Part shown: positions 30,939 through 42,309 of the stretch, piece by piece | Numbering within the stretch: position 1 is the first letter of the stretch | Layout of the letters: each line of letters begins with the position of its first letter | Assembly: GCA_900169235.1 (NCBI GenBank) | Contig: FWCC01000080.1 | Location: 186,001-250,000, forward strand | Direction of reading: 5' to 3' | DNA length: 64,000 nt | Source of the DNA: Zarea fungicola | Taxonomy: Eukaryota; Ascomycota; Sordariomycetes; Hypocreales; Cordycipitaceae | Position numbers and translations under genes: made by a program | The notes under the pieces: generated by a model | The model's input: the letters and a program-made list of their open reading frames with translations, nothing else | Told to the model about the DNA's origin: nothing | The model's database searches: none

Positions 30939-32095
30939 TTACAACGTGAAGTTGCGCAGCACTGTCTCTCCTTCGCGCAGTCGCGTGTACCCGACAGTAT
31001 CCTTCCATAGCAGCCGTTGGTTGGCGACATCCTTGGCCTCTGGGTTAAACTCAACCGGCTGCCTACCAAAAAAGTACAGCGACTTTGGCGCAGTCCTACC
31101 AGCAGCAGCCGAGGACAAGCCGGCTATAACGTCGGAAGTCCCCAGTTCAACGTACGCAGCGGGCCATTTGGCCAAAACCAAGCTACAAGAGGGCAAAGCC
31201 AGGGGAAGAGATAGGTAGATATGAAGCCTCGGATAATCCATGGCCGTCGGTAATTTATGTTGCTCGGCATCGTCCGGGGCTCAACAGTCAACATGGCGAT
31301 TTTAGTCAACGCAGGGTCAGCATCCAGTCTGCGTTGAAGTTCAACCCTAGAAAGGCGTCAACATTGAACCGGATGTTGGTAGGCACAACATGCACTCACA
31401 CCATTAAAACCAAGCAAAAATTTGACACCCCGTAGCGTCGGAAGCCGCAGTAGTGTGTAGGGTCATCTTTGCTCGCGCGCCATGTTCCTCTGGCAAAGCG
31501 CTCGGTGCTGGAGTGGATGAAGGGCTTCCATTTGTCGTCATGGAACCCTAACCTACATTTTAAATTATGAGGGCTGATGAAAATGGTCTTGTCAGAACCA
31601 ATTGATAAGCTGCTTTTCTCAAAAGTGAACATACTCATGGCTTTCACTTCCCACAACCACAGTCCTTCCAGAATCGCGATCTAAGCTCTCGAGAAGCAAG
31701 AGGCATAATAGCCAATGTCCCAGGTATTTGGACGCAAACGTCATATCGAAACCGTCTTTTGTCCAACTTTGGTTTGTAAACTCGATGAAACCGGCGTTTA
31801 AAATAATAGCACGTATCGGTGGAATGCTGCCTGTGGCAACAGATTTATTGATAGTTGTGGCTACTTTCCGTACATTTTCCATGTCAGCCAAGTCGAGCGA
31901 CAGTATTTTGTGTGCATGCGGATTCGATGGAAGGGCTCTTTGCAGGGCGGTTTGCAAGCCTTCAGCTGATCTGCTGTCACGTACTGTGTATAAGCTATAG
32001 CATCCAACAAGTTCAGGTGTCGTAAAAATCTGGGAAACAATGGCGCAACCGAGGCTCCCGTTGGAGCCGGTGACCAGTATGGTGCCTTTTACCAT
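30939..32095 (-). pseudogene. Decaying short-chain dehydrogenase/reductase
   Basis: Exon 1 (32095-31635) starts MVKGTILVTGSNGSLG, the NAD(P)-binding TGxxxxxG region, and has LDLADMENV and ILNAGFIEF. A phase-2 intron (82 bp, donor GTATGT) leads to exon 2 (31552-31400) with FARGTWRASKDDP and FRRYGVSNFC. Here the catalytic Tyr-x3-Lys is Tyr-x3-Asn. Exon 3 (31346 on) has VELQRRLDADPAL and FWPNGPLRT. The usual C-terminus (FGRQPVEFNPEAKD, LLWKDTVGYTRL) then appears one frame over, with the break near 31146-31165. The expected Gly after the Val-Asp/Glu-Pro turn is Arg. A lost active-site Lys plus a frameshift point to a dying gene. An upstream start at 32119 is also possible. Confidence 0.72.
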
Positions 32096-32119
32096 GACAC
32101 TTTCTTCCAGACTTAGCAT

Positions 32120-34960
32120 AATATTATCGAAGAAAACTGTCTCCTTGAGGGCTGGTAGGTTGTTTCGGCACTGCGTGCTTCCCGTTGCTCTCTTGGTAGA
32201 ATGTTACCACTGTCAGGTACTGGGGCTCACTTTATAGCTACCTGAGGCAAAGATGGATGGAAAACTGTGGAGTTGCGTCATTGTAGCTGGTTTGACGAAT
32301 AGAGTGTGACAATGTAGATGAGCGTAATATGAAGGAAGAAGGGAAACTCCTCAAGAGATGATCCACAAGCCATGGTTCTAGCGTGGCAGAGTACCCGGCG
32401 TGGAACCCCTGAAGCTTTTGCCAGTCGCAGTAGTAACAGTATTGCACCATGATCTAGACTGAGATCGAAGCGCGCCCATAGCAACCAATGAAGAAGTAAG
32501 CATCTCTTCCAGAATCAGAAATGAAGTGAATCATGAGTCATACAGCCTCGCCTCCAAGAAGGCGTTCAAGTTAATTTACGGTCGTCAATACGGTAATCAC
32601 TTCACTTGACTCAAAAATTGGATCAAATGCATAGAGTTAAGCTCATACTACGAATTAAACGAGTGCGAGTGCGAGTACAAGTACAACTGTGGGTACGAGG
32701 AAGATTGTCGGAATTTGTGTCCAGTGTAAACAGCGGGCATTCGCACATCTCTCATGCCGATGCTGCCGACGGGATTATAGTTGAAGCCGTGGGTATGAAT
32801 AGTATGAATAGAAATAGTATTGAAAGCCAGGAACGCGTACCAGCTATCGGCACTGCCCAGCTGTAGTTCCGGATGAGCAGGCAACGGACCTGACATCTTG
32901 GCCATATGCGGCCACAGCTGATGCCACAGCCTTTAGAAACACCTTTACAAATTTAACTGCCTTCGGACCGCCAGCGCGTCCTAATTTCTGCTGAAAGGAA
33001 GGATATCTCCGTGGCTTTTAAATCTGTCGCATAATACCACTGTTGTGACTGCTGACTCAATTCAAGCAGCGTATCCAGCGTACCCTAGATAGAATCTATC
33101 AATACCAAGAGACGTCCATCTCAGCACTGTGCCTTGTAACTGTTCGTGATCGTCCCAACAGCCTGTACATGTGACAACCAATAAACTAGCCGCTTACTGC
33201 CCAGCACCGTGGTGGCTTATACATGTCTCTGCTGCTCTCTAGCTGTAAATTGGATGTATTATTTGTTTAATTAGCGAATATATAAAGAACAGCTATTCGT
33301 CTGAAGTGGTTTCTTAATAGGACACCCCTTTCCTGCTGTGAGGTTAATCTCGCGCCGGATTCTTCTCCCATTACTTGTTACCATCGTGCATAGTGGTTAT
33401 ACCGGCTCGTCTGCGCTACTCTTACTCGACGATAAATCGACTGAAATGTTCTTCATGTGGGCAACAAAAGTTCTTATTGCATGTTGCAGCGTACCTGAGC
33501 CTACATCAACACCAACCACGATTTGTACCACCTCCGCAGTTGGCTTGTCTCTGTCAGCTATTCAAACCTGCTCAATGCACACTGCAGCGACGTTGCAACT
33601 CACCCACAAATGCAGTCCACCGCTTTCACATAGATGGCTGTTCGCATCGGGAGCAATTCTATTAAATAATACGTGCAGTAATACATCTGCTCATTCTGGA
33701 TACTCCTGTCCAAAGTGCCTGCCGTGCCTCTCTCACTTGTCCAATACAAAGTAATTTATATATATAATAATCGCTAAAAGCAATTGATTGATTATTGCAC
33801 CGGGGCTAAGCATGGCGGCGGTGCTGGTGGACAAGACGCCCACAAAAAGTTACCATTCTTGTATATAGACCGCGGAACGCTGCCTACCCTTGTGGCTGGT
33901 GGGCTTTTATTTTTCGTTCGTATGACGTATCCATTGATTCTTTTGTTGGCCTTTGCCATAAATACTCCTTGATTGTTTCTCTGGTGTACGCGACGATTTT
34001 GGTCCCTGTTCCTTGCGGTAGAAACCTCTCCGACCCATCCATCGAGTACTGTGACACCACCACGATCCATTAAGACCTATGGATATGGTGCCGGTCGCTA
34101 TCACTTCAACTTATCATACGACCCTTGAACCTTTTATTTCGTGTACCTCCCCCAATAGCAGGATACACGGTTCTGAACAGCTGTATAAGCGATTGTCGCC
34201 ATACAATACCCTACACCACGACAGCAGGTGTAACAACTGTCTATAACTGCTACGCCAAGTAGCAAAAGATCGGCATTGATACTATTCGAGCATCANNTAG
34301 ACAGACAACTATAGCTTATAACTGTAACTGCATTACAACAGGTGTAACGACCCTCATTCAAAGGTCGACATTAACGCCATAGCGAGCATTAATGCAGAGA
34401 ATAATTACTTGGTATAACTGTAGTGCGAGTACCGAACTGGTCACTCCTTCCACCAAAGCATACATCATGCACTTGCTACAGTACATTAACCCGCGGATGT
34501 ATACCGAGACAGGCGGAATAAATGTCCCTCTTTTGTTAATTAAGGATAATAGTAGGAGCAGTAGCTATGGCGGTGCTCTGGCCCCACCTAGGAACCTTCC
34601 ATGTACCTCCTGGCCCCCATGAAAGTACCTTTGGCCATTATTTAAGCAACAAGATCAAAAGCCGCTTTTAGCCATTACTTTTTTACATTCCGTGTTCACC
34701 CCTACAATTTGTTACAATAAATGATGCCATAGCCGTTTAGAGATATCATATAGCTTCAAAACAAAACCCAGAGCAGCCCCCTAACTGCCATTTACTCTTT
34801 ACATCCCCTATAAATGCTAGCTCTAATCTGATCAGTCTTAAGTCATCGGCTGATTCCCGCTCCTACGATTATGTGATGTCGATTCTGGCCAAGAGGACAA
34901 TAGAAATCATCCGACTTGTATTAATTACGACCTTAAGCGGAAGATCCTTTAACGCGGCGC
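32120..34960. other. Gene-poor AT-rich region
   Basis: About 2.8 kb without a supportable gene. Open frames such as 33338-33754 are Ser/Leu-rich chance frames. Two unresolved bases (N) lie at 34296-34297. Words such as CAGGTGTAAC (34225 and 34340) and GAGCAT recur loosely around 34220-34400, suggesting an old degenerate repeat. Confidence 0.45.
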
Positions 34961-35576
34961 TGGTAAGAAAAGGTTAATATCAGTTAATCTTCTCTAGAAG
35001 ACCAATGTTGTCCTTGCGCCAAGCGACCTTTAAGAGACGAGCTTGAGGTGCATGTAGCAACCTTGCGGAGTGATCCAGCCAAGTTTCTGGCTGGAAGTGA
35101 TAACTATACCAGCCACTGAGGTGGTGTGTCTATTAAAGCCAGATCTACTCGTAGTGGCCTTAATGAGTTATTTGACGATAAGGATATTCCTTGGCCAAGT
35201 ATTGACGAGCACCTTGAATCTCTTGGTGGGCTGTTCAAACTGCGACGTATGGTGATAACCTTGGCGATTGATCTTACCTTCCACGAGGTTACTACGACAG
35301 CAGCGTCAGAGGAGAAGCAGAGAAAATTGGCTACCAGTGTTGCCCGGTCCAAACTACCCACCGATGCAGCTTTCATGGCTCGGTTCTACAAGCATCATGA
35401 ATGTGACGCGAGAAGTTGCCGACAGAACTCGATGTACTGCTTGAAAGACAAAGACGGGAATCACCATCCATGCGATCGACCGTGAAAAAACGTGTGCCAG
35501 CGGCGCGGAGGTAAAAGCAAGGGTGAAGAAGGGTGAAGAGTTCGAAAATGTTGAGGATATCGAGATCCGGTAAGCG
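34961..35576 (+). pseudogene. Decayed fungal hypothetical gene
   Basis: One frame can be followed from about 35002 (DQCCPCAKRPLRDELEVHV, then DPAKFLAGSDNYTSH) through an in-frame TGA at 35117-35119 into the segment from 35126 (GLNELFDDKDIPWPSIDEHL, FYKHHECDARSCRQN). After about 35462 the frame shifts to one with IHAIDREKTCASGAEVKAR and ends at TAA near 35574. The His/Cys-rich stretch looks like a structured metal-site or nucleic-acid-type motif seen in fungal proteins of unknown role; I cannot name the family. The TGA could come from CGA by a C-to-T change. No intact version is possible here. Confidence 0.45.
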
Positions 35577-36504
35577 TTCATCGTGAAATCGCGAGTGCGC
35601 GCAGGAAGCGCAGGGCAAATGGTGACATTGGCTGTCGTAATTGCAAGACCCGTGGCGTGGCCGGGGTTGAACGACGACTTGAGGTCTCTGGCGATCCCGA
35701 TGATCGCTTAGAGGAAGGAGTACTGTACGAAGAATTTGAACATGCAGAGTGATAGGTTTAGGGATGGCATGGAAGCAGCCAACAAATTTGCAATGGAACT
35801 CCAGTTCACCTTCTTCTAGTGCCTCGCGAGTGGCAGACGATACTGAGCCGGCCATTCCCCTAGAAATGTCTTCCCTGCGACAGTCCACTTTCTCCCTCAA
35901 AGCTGGTGTGACCCATTTGCTGCTGTTCCTCACTGCGATGGTTGGCGAGTCCCAGTTTTTTGTTGTATATAGGACATGATCTCCGACACACTGGATTCAT
36001 GATCCGGAAATACAAGCAGCAAATTCGCGAGCAGCTCGCTCTATCGCGACAGTCTCGGCTTTGCTCAGGACACCGCTTCTCCGACAGGCTTGTACATGAA
36101 CACAGCAGGCGCTCTGCGTTAACAAGAGGAACATCATATAGCACAAGTTAATCCTCCTACTAGCAATTAGAAAAGTCAATCAAGCAATAATACAGTAATC
36201 ACCGCGGCAAAACATATTATATTACGAGCTCCCGTCGATAGACTCTCAGTTGGTAGCTAAATAACCCCGGCTCTGCGATGGTAATGGTGTGGTGACGTAG
36301 TAAATGTACAAGCTATACAAGTCCTAGAACTATTTTGGAGGGAATGACTTCTTGCACTATGCAACCTTGTTAGAATGGGACCTCAAACAGACAATATGCA
36401 ATACTTGCCTCTCCATTGCATGTGCTCTCAGTTTTATCGCAATCGAAGAGACAGCCCTGAGATTGGTTAACTCTTAACACTCTTTAAATTACCCAAAGAC
36501 GGAT
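35577..36504. other. Intergenic region, nothing recognised
   Basis: Overlapping frames at 35373-35933 (minus) and 35749-35979 (plus) have no domain and probably come from the same decayed DNA. Confidence 0.4.
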
Positions 36505-36738
36505 TTATCTCACCTCCAATATGAAATCAAAATCTTCAGTACTAAAGTCCACGGGGCACTTATCCGCGCAAGCGTTCCAGGCAGTGCCGCAGTCTTTCGC
36601 GCAAGCCGAGTCTGTCTGGGCCAGAAAATCTTCGAGAGCTTTGACCCTTGCTTCCAGGCCATCATCCTGGCGCACGCGGACTGAGCTGGCCATGGAGGTG
36701 CCAAAGAAGAGGGCCATGAGTGGCAGAGAGAACATCAT
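36505..36738 (-). CDS. Small secreted four-cysteine protein
   Basis: The protein has 77 residues from the ATG at 36738 (MMFSLPLMALFFGTSMASS), chosen because it opens a signal peptide; the longer upstream frame does not. The mature part is about 58 residues, acidic, with exactly four cysteines in a C-x3-C-x6-C-x3-C pattern (CAKDCGTAWNACADKC). It is preceded by a predicted helix (ARVKALEDFLAQ). The spacing suggests two helices held together by two disulfides. A TATA-like ACATATAAAT on the minus strand lies about 85 bases upstream (near 36825). It is an effector-sized protein of unknown role. Confidence 0.65.
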   Translation of the reverse strand: MMFSLPLMALFFGTSMASSVRVRQDDGLEARVKALEDFLAQTDSACAKDCGTAWNACADKCPVDFSTEDFDFILEVR

Positions 36739-37912
36739 TGTGGCGTGGGTTGAGGAAGGATTTGTAGGGTTGAACTGGAAGTGATTGTGTTGGAGCTTTT
36801 TCGCAGCGACGGACGATTTATATGTAATACTTCTGTTGTGATGGCACATTCTTCATTTTTGTGTATTATTTCAACTGCCGAAGTGAGTACAAAACAGCTC
36901 GTGCTTTTAACCTGATTCAGTTGTTAAATTGTAACTGGCTGTAGTATTATGTCAGTGGCATATAAATTCTAGTATTTCGGTGCGTCCTTGTCTAATAGGC
37001 GAATGAAACAGGGGATCTTGACTGACACTGCTTCTTTTCCTGTCTTTCTTATTTACCAAAGGATCTTGATGTGATTGGTCAACTATATGACAATACAATC
37101 TTAACAAAGCAAAATCAGCGTTACTCAGGTAGCGTCCACAGAGTATAATAGCCGTGCAGCAATTGCATCTCATCACAATTTCTCTACCCTTGCATGATGC
37201 GCCCCTGAGTCTAGCTAGCGCATTGTCTCACAGAGAGATAAAATAATAAATGATAGATATTTCGTGTTATGTGTTACCCTGACCGGCCGTGTTTCATTGA
37301 GATCTCCAAAACTTCGGTTCGGCGGGATGTCCATCTACTATTAAAACACAAAAAGACAATCACAGCTGCTACAGATGAGAAACGCACATGATTATGTATT
37401 TATGGCCGGAGCAGATATAACAGGGCTCTTTGTCTCTCTACAGCATCTACCAAATGTAAATGTATGCATAATTTGAACGTTGAGATCCGGCTATTTGTTG
37501 AGTTGAGAGTTAATGCTATCACGCTGTTGCAATTGCCATGCATTCAAGGTCTGTACACCGCTGACTCCCCAACCTCAACTGAGCTCTCCCATCTTACATG
37601 TGAGACTTACAATCTCACCTGTTGCTGATGCGCTACAAAAGAAAAGAAAAGTGGAAACACTTGTTTTCTGCGAAAGACAAATTAAAATTGCCCTCGCCAT
37701 TATCAAACGCGGATAGGATCTCTATAGTAATTGATCCTGAACACGTGGTAGATATCTCTTTTGCTCTTTCGTTGTTACCGAGCTTGCTGCGCTCCTTTGG
37801 TGGCAGCACCGTTATAAGTACCCCCGTGCCCGAAGTGCAGCAACAGTTTTGCTTACCGCTGCTCGTTAAAACGTCTCTGATCTATGATTCTATGCTACCG
37901 TATCTATCCCAA
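36739..37912. other. AT-rich intergenic region
   Basis: Promoter of the small secreted protein on the left. No other coding frame, RNA gene or repeat is recognised. Confidence 0.5.
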
Positions 37913-38080
37913 ATGAAGATCGAATGGTTCCTCGCAACGTTTGCTGCCGCGTTGGCAATGGCTACCCCTGACGTAAGTGGTCGCGTCAGCATGGAGTCTG
38001 GCCCTACACGGCGTTCAGTACAGAGTGGCTATCATGGTCATCATGGTCATGGTCATCATGGTCATCATGGCCCTTACTGA
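37913..38080 (+). CDS. Short secreted His/Gly-rich peptide (putative)
   Basis: The frame is open from further upstream, but the ATG at 37913 gives a 55-residue product with a clear signal peptide (MKIEWFLATFAAALAMATP). After it come a short polar segment and Arg-Arg (GPTRRSVQ), then a C-terminal run of Tyr, His and Gly (YHGHHGHGHHGHHGPY) with eight histidines in sixteen residues. Such tails bind Cu, Ni or Zn ions in many proteins. The coding repeat is built from CATGGTCAT words. It could be a metal-binding secreted peptide or a processed peptide precursor, or a chance frame over a simple repeat. The in-frame signal peptide argues for a gene. Confidence 0.45.
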   Translation: MKIEWFLATFAAALAMATPDVSGRVSMESGPTRRSVQSGYHGHHGHGHHGHHGPY

Positions 38081-40763
38081 AAACATGAGTGGTGAGGACC
38101 AGTCTGAGCAAACGCTGGCTAGTAGGTCGCGGAATTCGGATAAGAAGTCTGAAAGGGCTTTCCATGATACTACGCGGTAAGTAAATATGTCGTGCCGAAT
38201 AAAGGGCAACTATGATGCTAATTACTCAGCCCTGGTGCTTTACAACTGGGACGGTGGTGTTTGCTTTTTTACAGAAAGCGTTACGAGCGGCATTGGGAAC
38301 AAGGTCTACCAAGGGAAAGAATTGGGCTGAAAGTAAATGTATATAGCATCATGGTGCCTCGCTGGGCCTCACTAGGCGATGAAATAAAATACGTACATTT
38401 CTCAAATATCGTAGTATGAGTAGTGACATTGATTACCGAGAAAGGAGGTGTGTGATTACATATTCTATAGAAATAGTAGCTCACCAATCCTCCGTTCTGC
38501 TAAGGTCCTTCTTGCTTCGTTTCATAACTTTGATGACGCAGCATGAAATTCTTTCGCCGGGAATTGTGTTGTTTAATACTTCTTGCCCAGATAAGTGCCT
38601 GACGTGCCAACTCCACTGGGATACCCACCAAGGCGTCAGTCTCCGAGTTGCGGCGCAGCAAAGTCTGGAGGTCGTTTCTTAAAATGCGAGGAACCAAGTC
38701 GTTCCCTGGCAATTCCTTGGTTAAATAGTACATCTTGATGTAGTATAAATGCTGCTTGTCATGTAGTCTAAGTCACTGCTGTTCGTTTGCACCGCACTGA
38801 GCCTCCCATCGCATAAGTCCACCCTGAGACAACTTGAGTATGGTATGCGCTACCAGAGGACACGTGGCTCTAACAAGTTTCTATAGCCTTTTATCTAGTT
38901 GCTTAAGTAATGGCGCGTTGTCTTTGTGCGGTGCCTTAATCTAAGTTTTTTTTTTCCTTTAGGCACTGTTGAAGGCATCTTCATCTTCTAACTAATGGGC
39001 AGAATGTACTTTTTGGTGGCGCAAACGAGTGGCAGGGGCAGATTGTAGTGTTGCAAGCTATTGTAACTCTAATTTAAGGGGTAGTAGTGCCTGATTCCCT
39101 GTAAATCTGGGTCGCTACTTTGCCACTAATTTATGTAGAGCCTAGATGAGATCCGATCCAGGGCACTCTAACCTTTTGTAGAGTTGATTTGTAGTTGTGA
39201 AAAAGCAATGGCTAGATATGGTGTTTCGGCCTGTGGCGCCATTGTCTTACTAAATGCAAATAACCATTTTGCATGGAAAACCTCCCCCCCTAATATGTAT
39301 GGGAATAAAAGCAGTGCAAACTGGCGGGCAATGTAGGACGCACTAACGGTAATGGCTCTGGTATATCTTGTATTTTAGTGTTGTAAGGTACATTGAGCCG
39401 GATAGAAGGTACATACGCTATAGCCATAATTGCCTACTTTTCTTAAAAAAAAGTTAATAGAAGCGGGATACTAATTCCGCCTTTCTCTATACGAGGCTTC
39501 ACCACACACAATAGATACCAATGTTAGACTGCATGGGATGTTTAATTCTTAACATGAGGTCCTTCACCCATTGTCCCAAAATCCACAAGACAATGTGCTT
39601 AAAATGGGAGAGTTAATGTAGACAGACAAGTTTCGAAAAGCCTCAGATAAGAAAGTGCTGTTTGAATACGAAACCGGCTTGCCATTTCTGTTTTTGGCAA
39701 TGTTGAGTTTTTTCTTCGCTGCTTCATTCTGGTGCCCATACTAGTTAGTAGACTGCACGCCAGTGTATTTCCCGCACCGGCACCGGCACCGGCATGCGCA
39801 TCCGATCTAGATTAATGTCCAAGACTATGTGCAGTCTCCATAATTTTAGTGCCATACGGCTCTCGAGTACATTGCCAATTACCACATCTGCGTCTGCGCG
39901 TCAGCTACACGTGGAGGCAATCATAAAAGGGATGCTTGCTATCGCCAACGCGCTTCTAAACCTTGCTTGGGGTGACTACTTGCCCTATGCTGCAGTAGCA
40001 ACGTAGCTTACACCCTTGAAACTTTGTAGACTTTGAGCCGTCTATATGTCTCTAAAGTAACCATTGTTTTTGCTGATTCCTAATGATATTTCTATTGGTG
40101 GTCCGGTATAGTCTTCATGGCACGAACGAAAAAAGTCCGGTGTTACCGACACTTCGTGATCAGACTGCACAATAATTTTATCGGCCAGGGGGGGTCTGCT
40201 ACGGCGGAAATGAAGACTTTCTTGTGCCTACCGAAACTATACCATGCAATCTCGTTGCGATAGATTACGATCGGAAAAGCCGAGTCGTGTTTGTTACTCT
40301 TAAGTGACCAATTAGTTATCGGCACGGATTCCATAAAGGTCCGAGATCCGTTGTGGGGACAATATCTAATTTACTGCTTTTGGCTATGGTACTATCTCTA
40401 GTTTATTGGCCGAAATCATCCTTGAAGCCTTGAATGCCCCCAAACATATTAACACTCCGTGAATGATGAAGTTCATGTATTGGCTGAGGGGAGGTGGGGG
40501 GGGCGGGGGAGATGGCAAAAAAGTGAAAAATAAACCAAAGAGTTATGCAAAACCAAAACTCTTTACATATCTTTCCAGTACTTATACAGGAGGGTAGAGT
40601 CAATTTGAATGAGTCTTCACCATCGACAAGTTCTCCGTACTCGAGAAGAATGTGAGTGTCCGCGGTTGGTAGACGGAGCCTGCAGAGCCCCGACCCTTCC
40701 CCTACTTTATTAATGTACACTGCCGCCACGCTTACAAATTAAGTATTATCAAGTTTGTCCGCC
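38081..40763. other. Gene-poor AT-rich region
   Basis: About 2.7 kb with no supportable gene. A (CACCGG)n short tandem lies near 39775-39795 and a G-rich run near 40496-40512. No transposon terminus was found. Confidence 0.45.
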
Positions 40764-42309
40764 ATGTCATCAAAGAAACAGAGCCCATTGACGTTCTCGC
40801 CAGCTTCGGTGAGCGGCCACGAAGACAAGGTGTCGCCTCAAGATGCAGGCAATACAACAACCCCTGCATCAGATTCTCAACTAGCACTTACGCCAGTGAA
40901 AAGTGTAGAGCCGGCTTACATTACTGGCATAAAGCTTTACATTACTGGCATAAAGCTTTACATTACTGGCATAAAGCTTTTTCGTGGCCTTGTCGTTAGT
41001 CGCCTTTCTTATGCTCCTCGATGTTTCTATTGTTGGCACGGTAAGTATCCCATTGCGACAAAACGCAAGGAGACGATGAAGCAGCATACAGGATATAATG
41101 AGTTGATACTGATACTCTCTACAGGCCATTCCTAGAATCACGAGCGACTTCCACTCCCTTAAAGATGCCGGCTGGTATGGTAGCGCATATCTGTTTGCCA
41201 TCTGCTCTCTGCAGCCACTTGCTGGAAAGATCTACACATACTTTGACTCCAAAATTACATTTCTCGGCTTCTTTGCCATATTTGAGGTTGGCTCTCTATT
41301 ATGTGGCGTTGCAAAATCGTCCAAAATGCTCATCGCGAGCAGAGTCGTCGCCAGATTGGGCGGCGCTGGACTCATGAACGGTGCTCTTACCATCATCTCA
41401 GCTGCTGTGCCTTTATCCAAGCGACCGATGTATATGGATGCCATGATGGGCAGTATGTTTACTCCTTTCTGACTTCAGTCTATGATGGAAAACCAACTAT
41501 TATTCTAGTTGCTCAAATGGGTGTTGTCTTTGGCCTGCTACTTGGCGGACCATTCACCGAAAATACCACTTGGCGCTGGTGCTTCTATACCAACTTACCC
41601 ATTGGCGCTCTCGTTACTGTCCTGCTGTTTGCAAGTTCTATACCCTCTAGTAATGTCAAACCCCGTGGGCAGCAACTCTTCCAGACCATCTATCACGAGC
41701 TCGACCTACCACTCTTTATCCTTTTCGCGCCATCTATTATTATGCTGCTGCTCGCACTGGAATGGGGTGGCAGTGCCTATCCGTGGAAAAGCGCTCCTCA
41801 TTTTCAATGCGATAAACGCCTTTCAAGTTCTATGCAAAAACGAACAAGCAGCGAGCCACCCCTCCATATTGCCGCTGAATCCTTTTGCCAAAGGCACGTC
41901 AAATCTCCCCCCCGCGGGCTGTTCGCCGTCTATCAGACGCCTCTCTGACTCCAGTAGTTCCCCTATTACGCTTCTCCGACAAGGACACAGTCTCCAACGG
42001 CACAATAATGAAGAATGCACCGATATTGCGTTCAAGACTCTTGAGTACGAGACTGGGCATATAGTGGACACTATATGTTCAAGGGATCAGACGCACGTCG
42101 ATTTCCGTACGATGTTGGTATTTATTCCCAACTTATTGTTCAAGGCACTCAGCACGCTCATGCAAGAGTCAGAAAATAAGTGTCCTCAAAGCAGAATTGA
42201 ACTAGATAAGCACAAGATGGCTTGCTGCAAGTATGATTACCATAGTCTCTACTCTGCGTTGTTTACTAACAGAAAAGCAGAGCGCTATCTTACGATGCTG
42301 GGAATGTAA
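40764..42309 (+). pseudogene. MFS drug transporter (DHA14-type) pseudogene
   Basis: Exon 1 starts MSSKKQSPLTFSPASVSG and reaches EPAYITGIKL. A 21-bp unit is then repeated (YITGIKL three times), and one extra T in CTTTTTCG (about 40978-40982) throws the frame. The true continuation FVALSLVAFLMLLDVSIVGT is one base over. Exon 2 (41125-41452) is well preserved: AIPRITSDFHSLKDAGWYGS, LARSRVVARLGGAG-like motif C region. Exon 3 (from 41509) has GVVFGLLLGGPFTENTTW and RWCFYTNLPIGALV. After LLALEWGGSAYPWKSAP (about 41795) the family match ends and unrelated sequence follows. Triplication, frameshift and loss of the C-terminal half make it non-functional. The relatives are plasma-membrane toxin or drug exporters. 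Confidence 0.8.
40917..40979 (+). repeat. 21-bp direct triplication inside the MFS pseudogene
   Basis: The unit TTACATTACTGGCATAAAGC(T) stands three times in perfect tandem. It adds two extra seven-residue copies at the start of the first transmembrane segment. Perfect identity suggests recent replication slippage. Confidence 0.92.

Noticed and set aside
33338..33754. 138-residue Ser/Leu-rich open frame
   Set aside because: Composition is that of translated low-complexity AT-rich DNA, and an overlapping frame is equally open.
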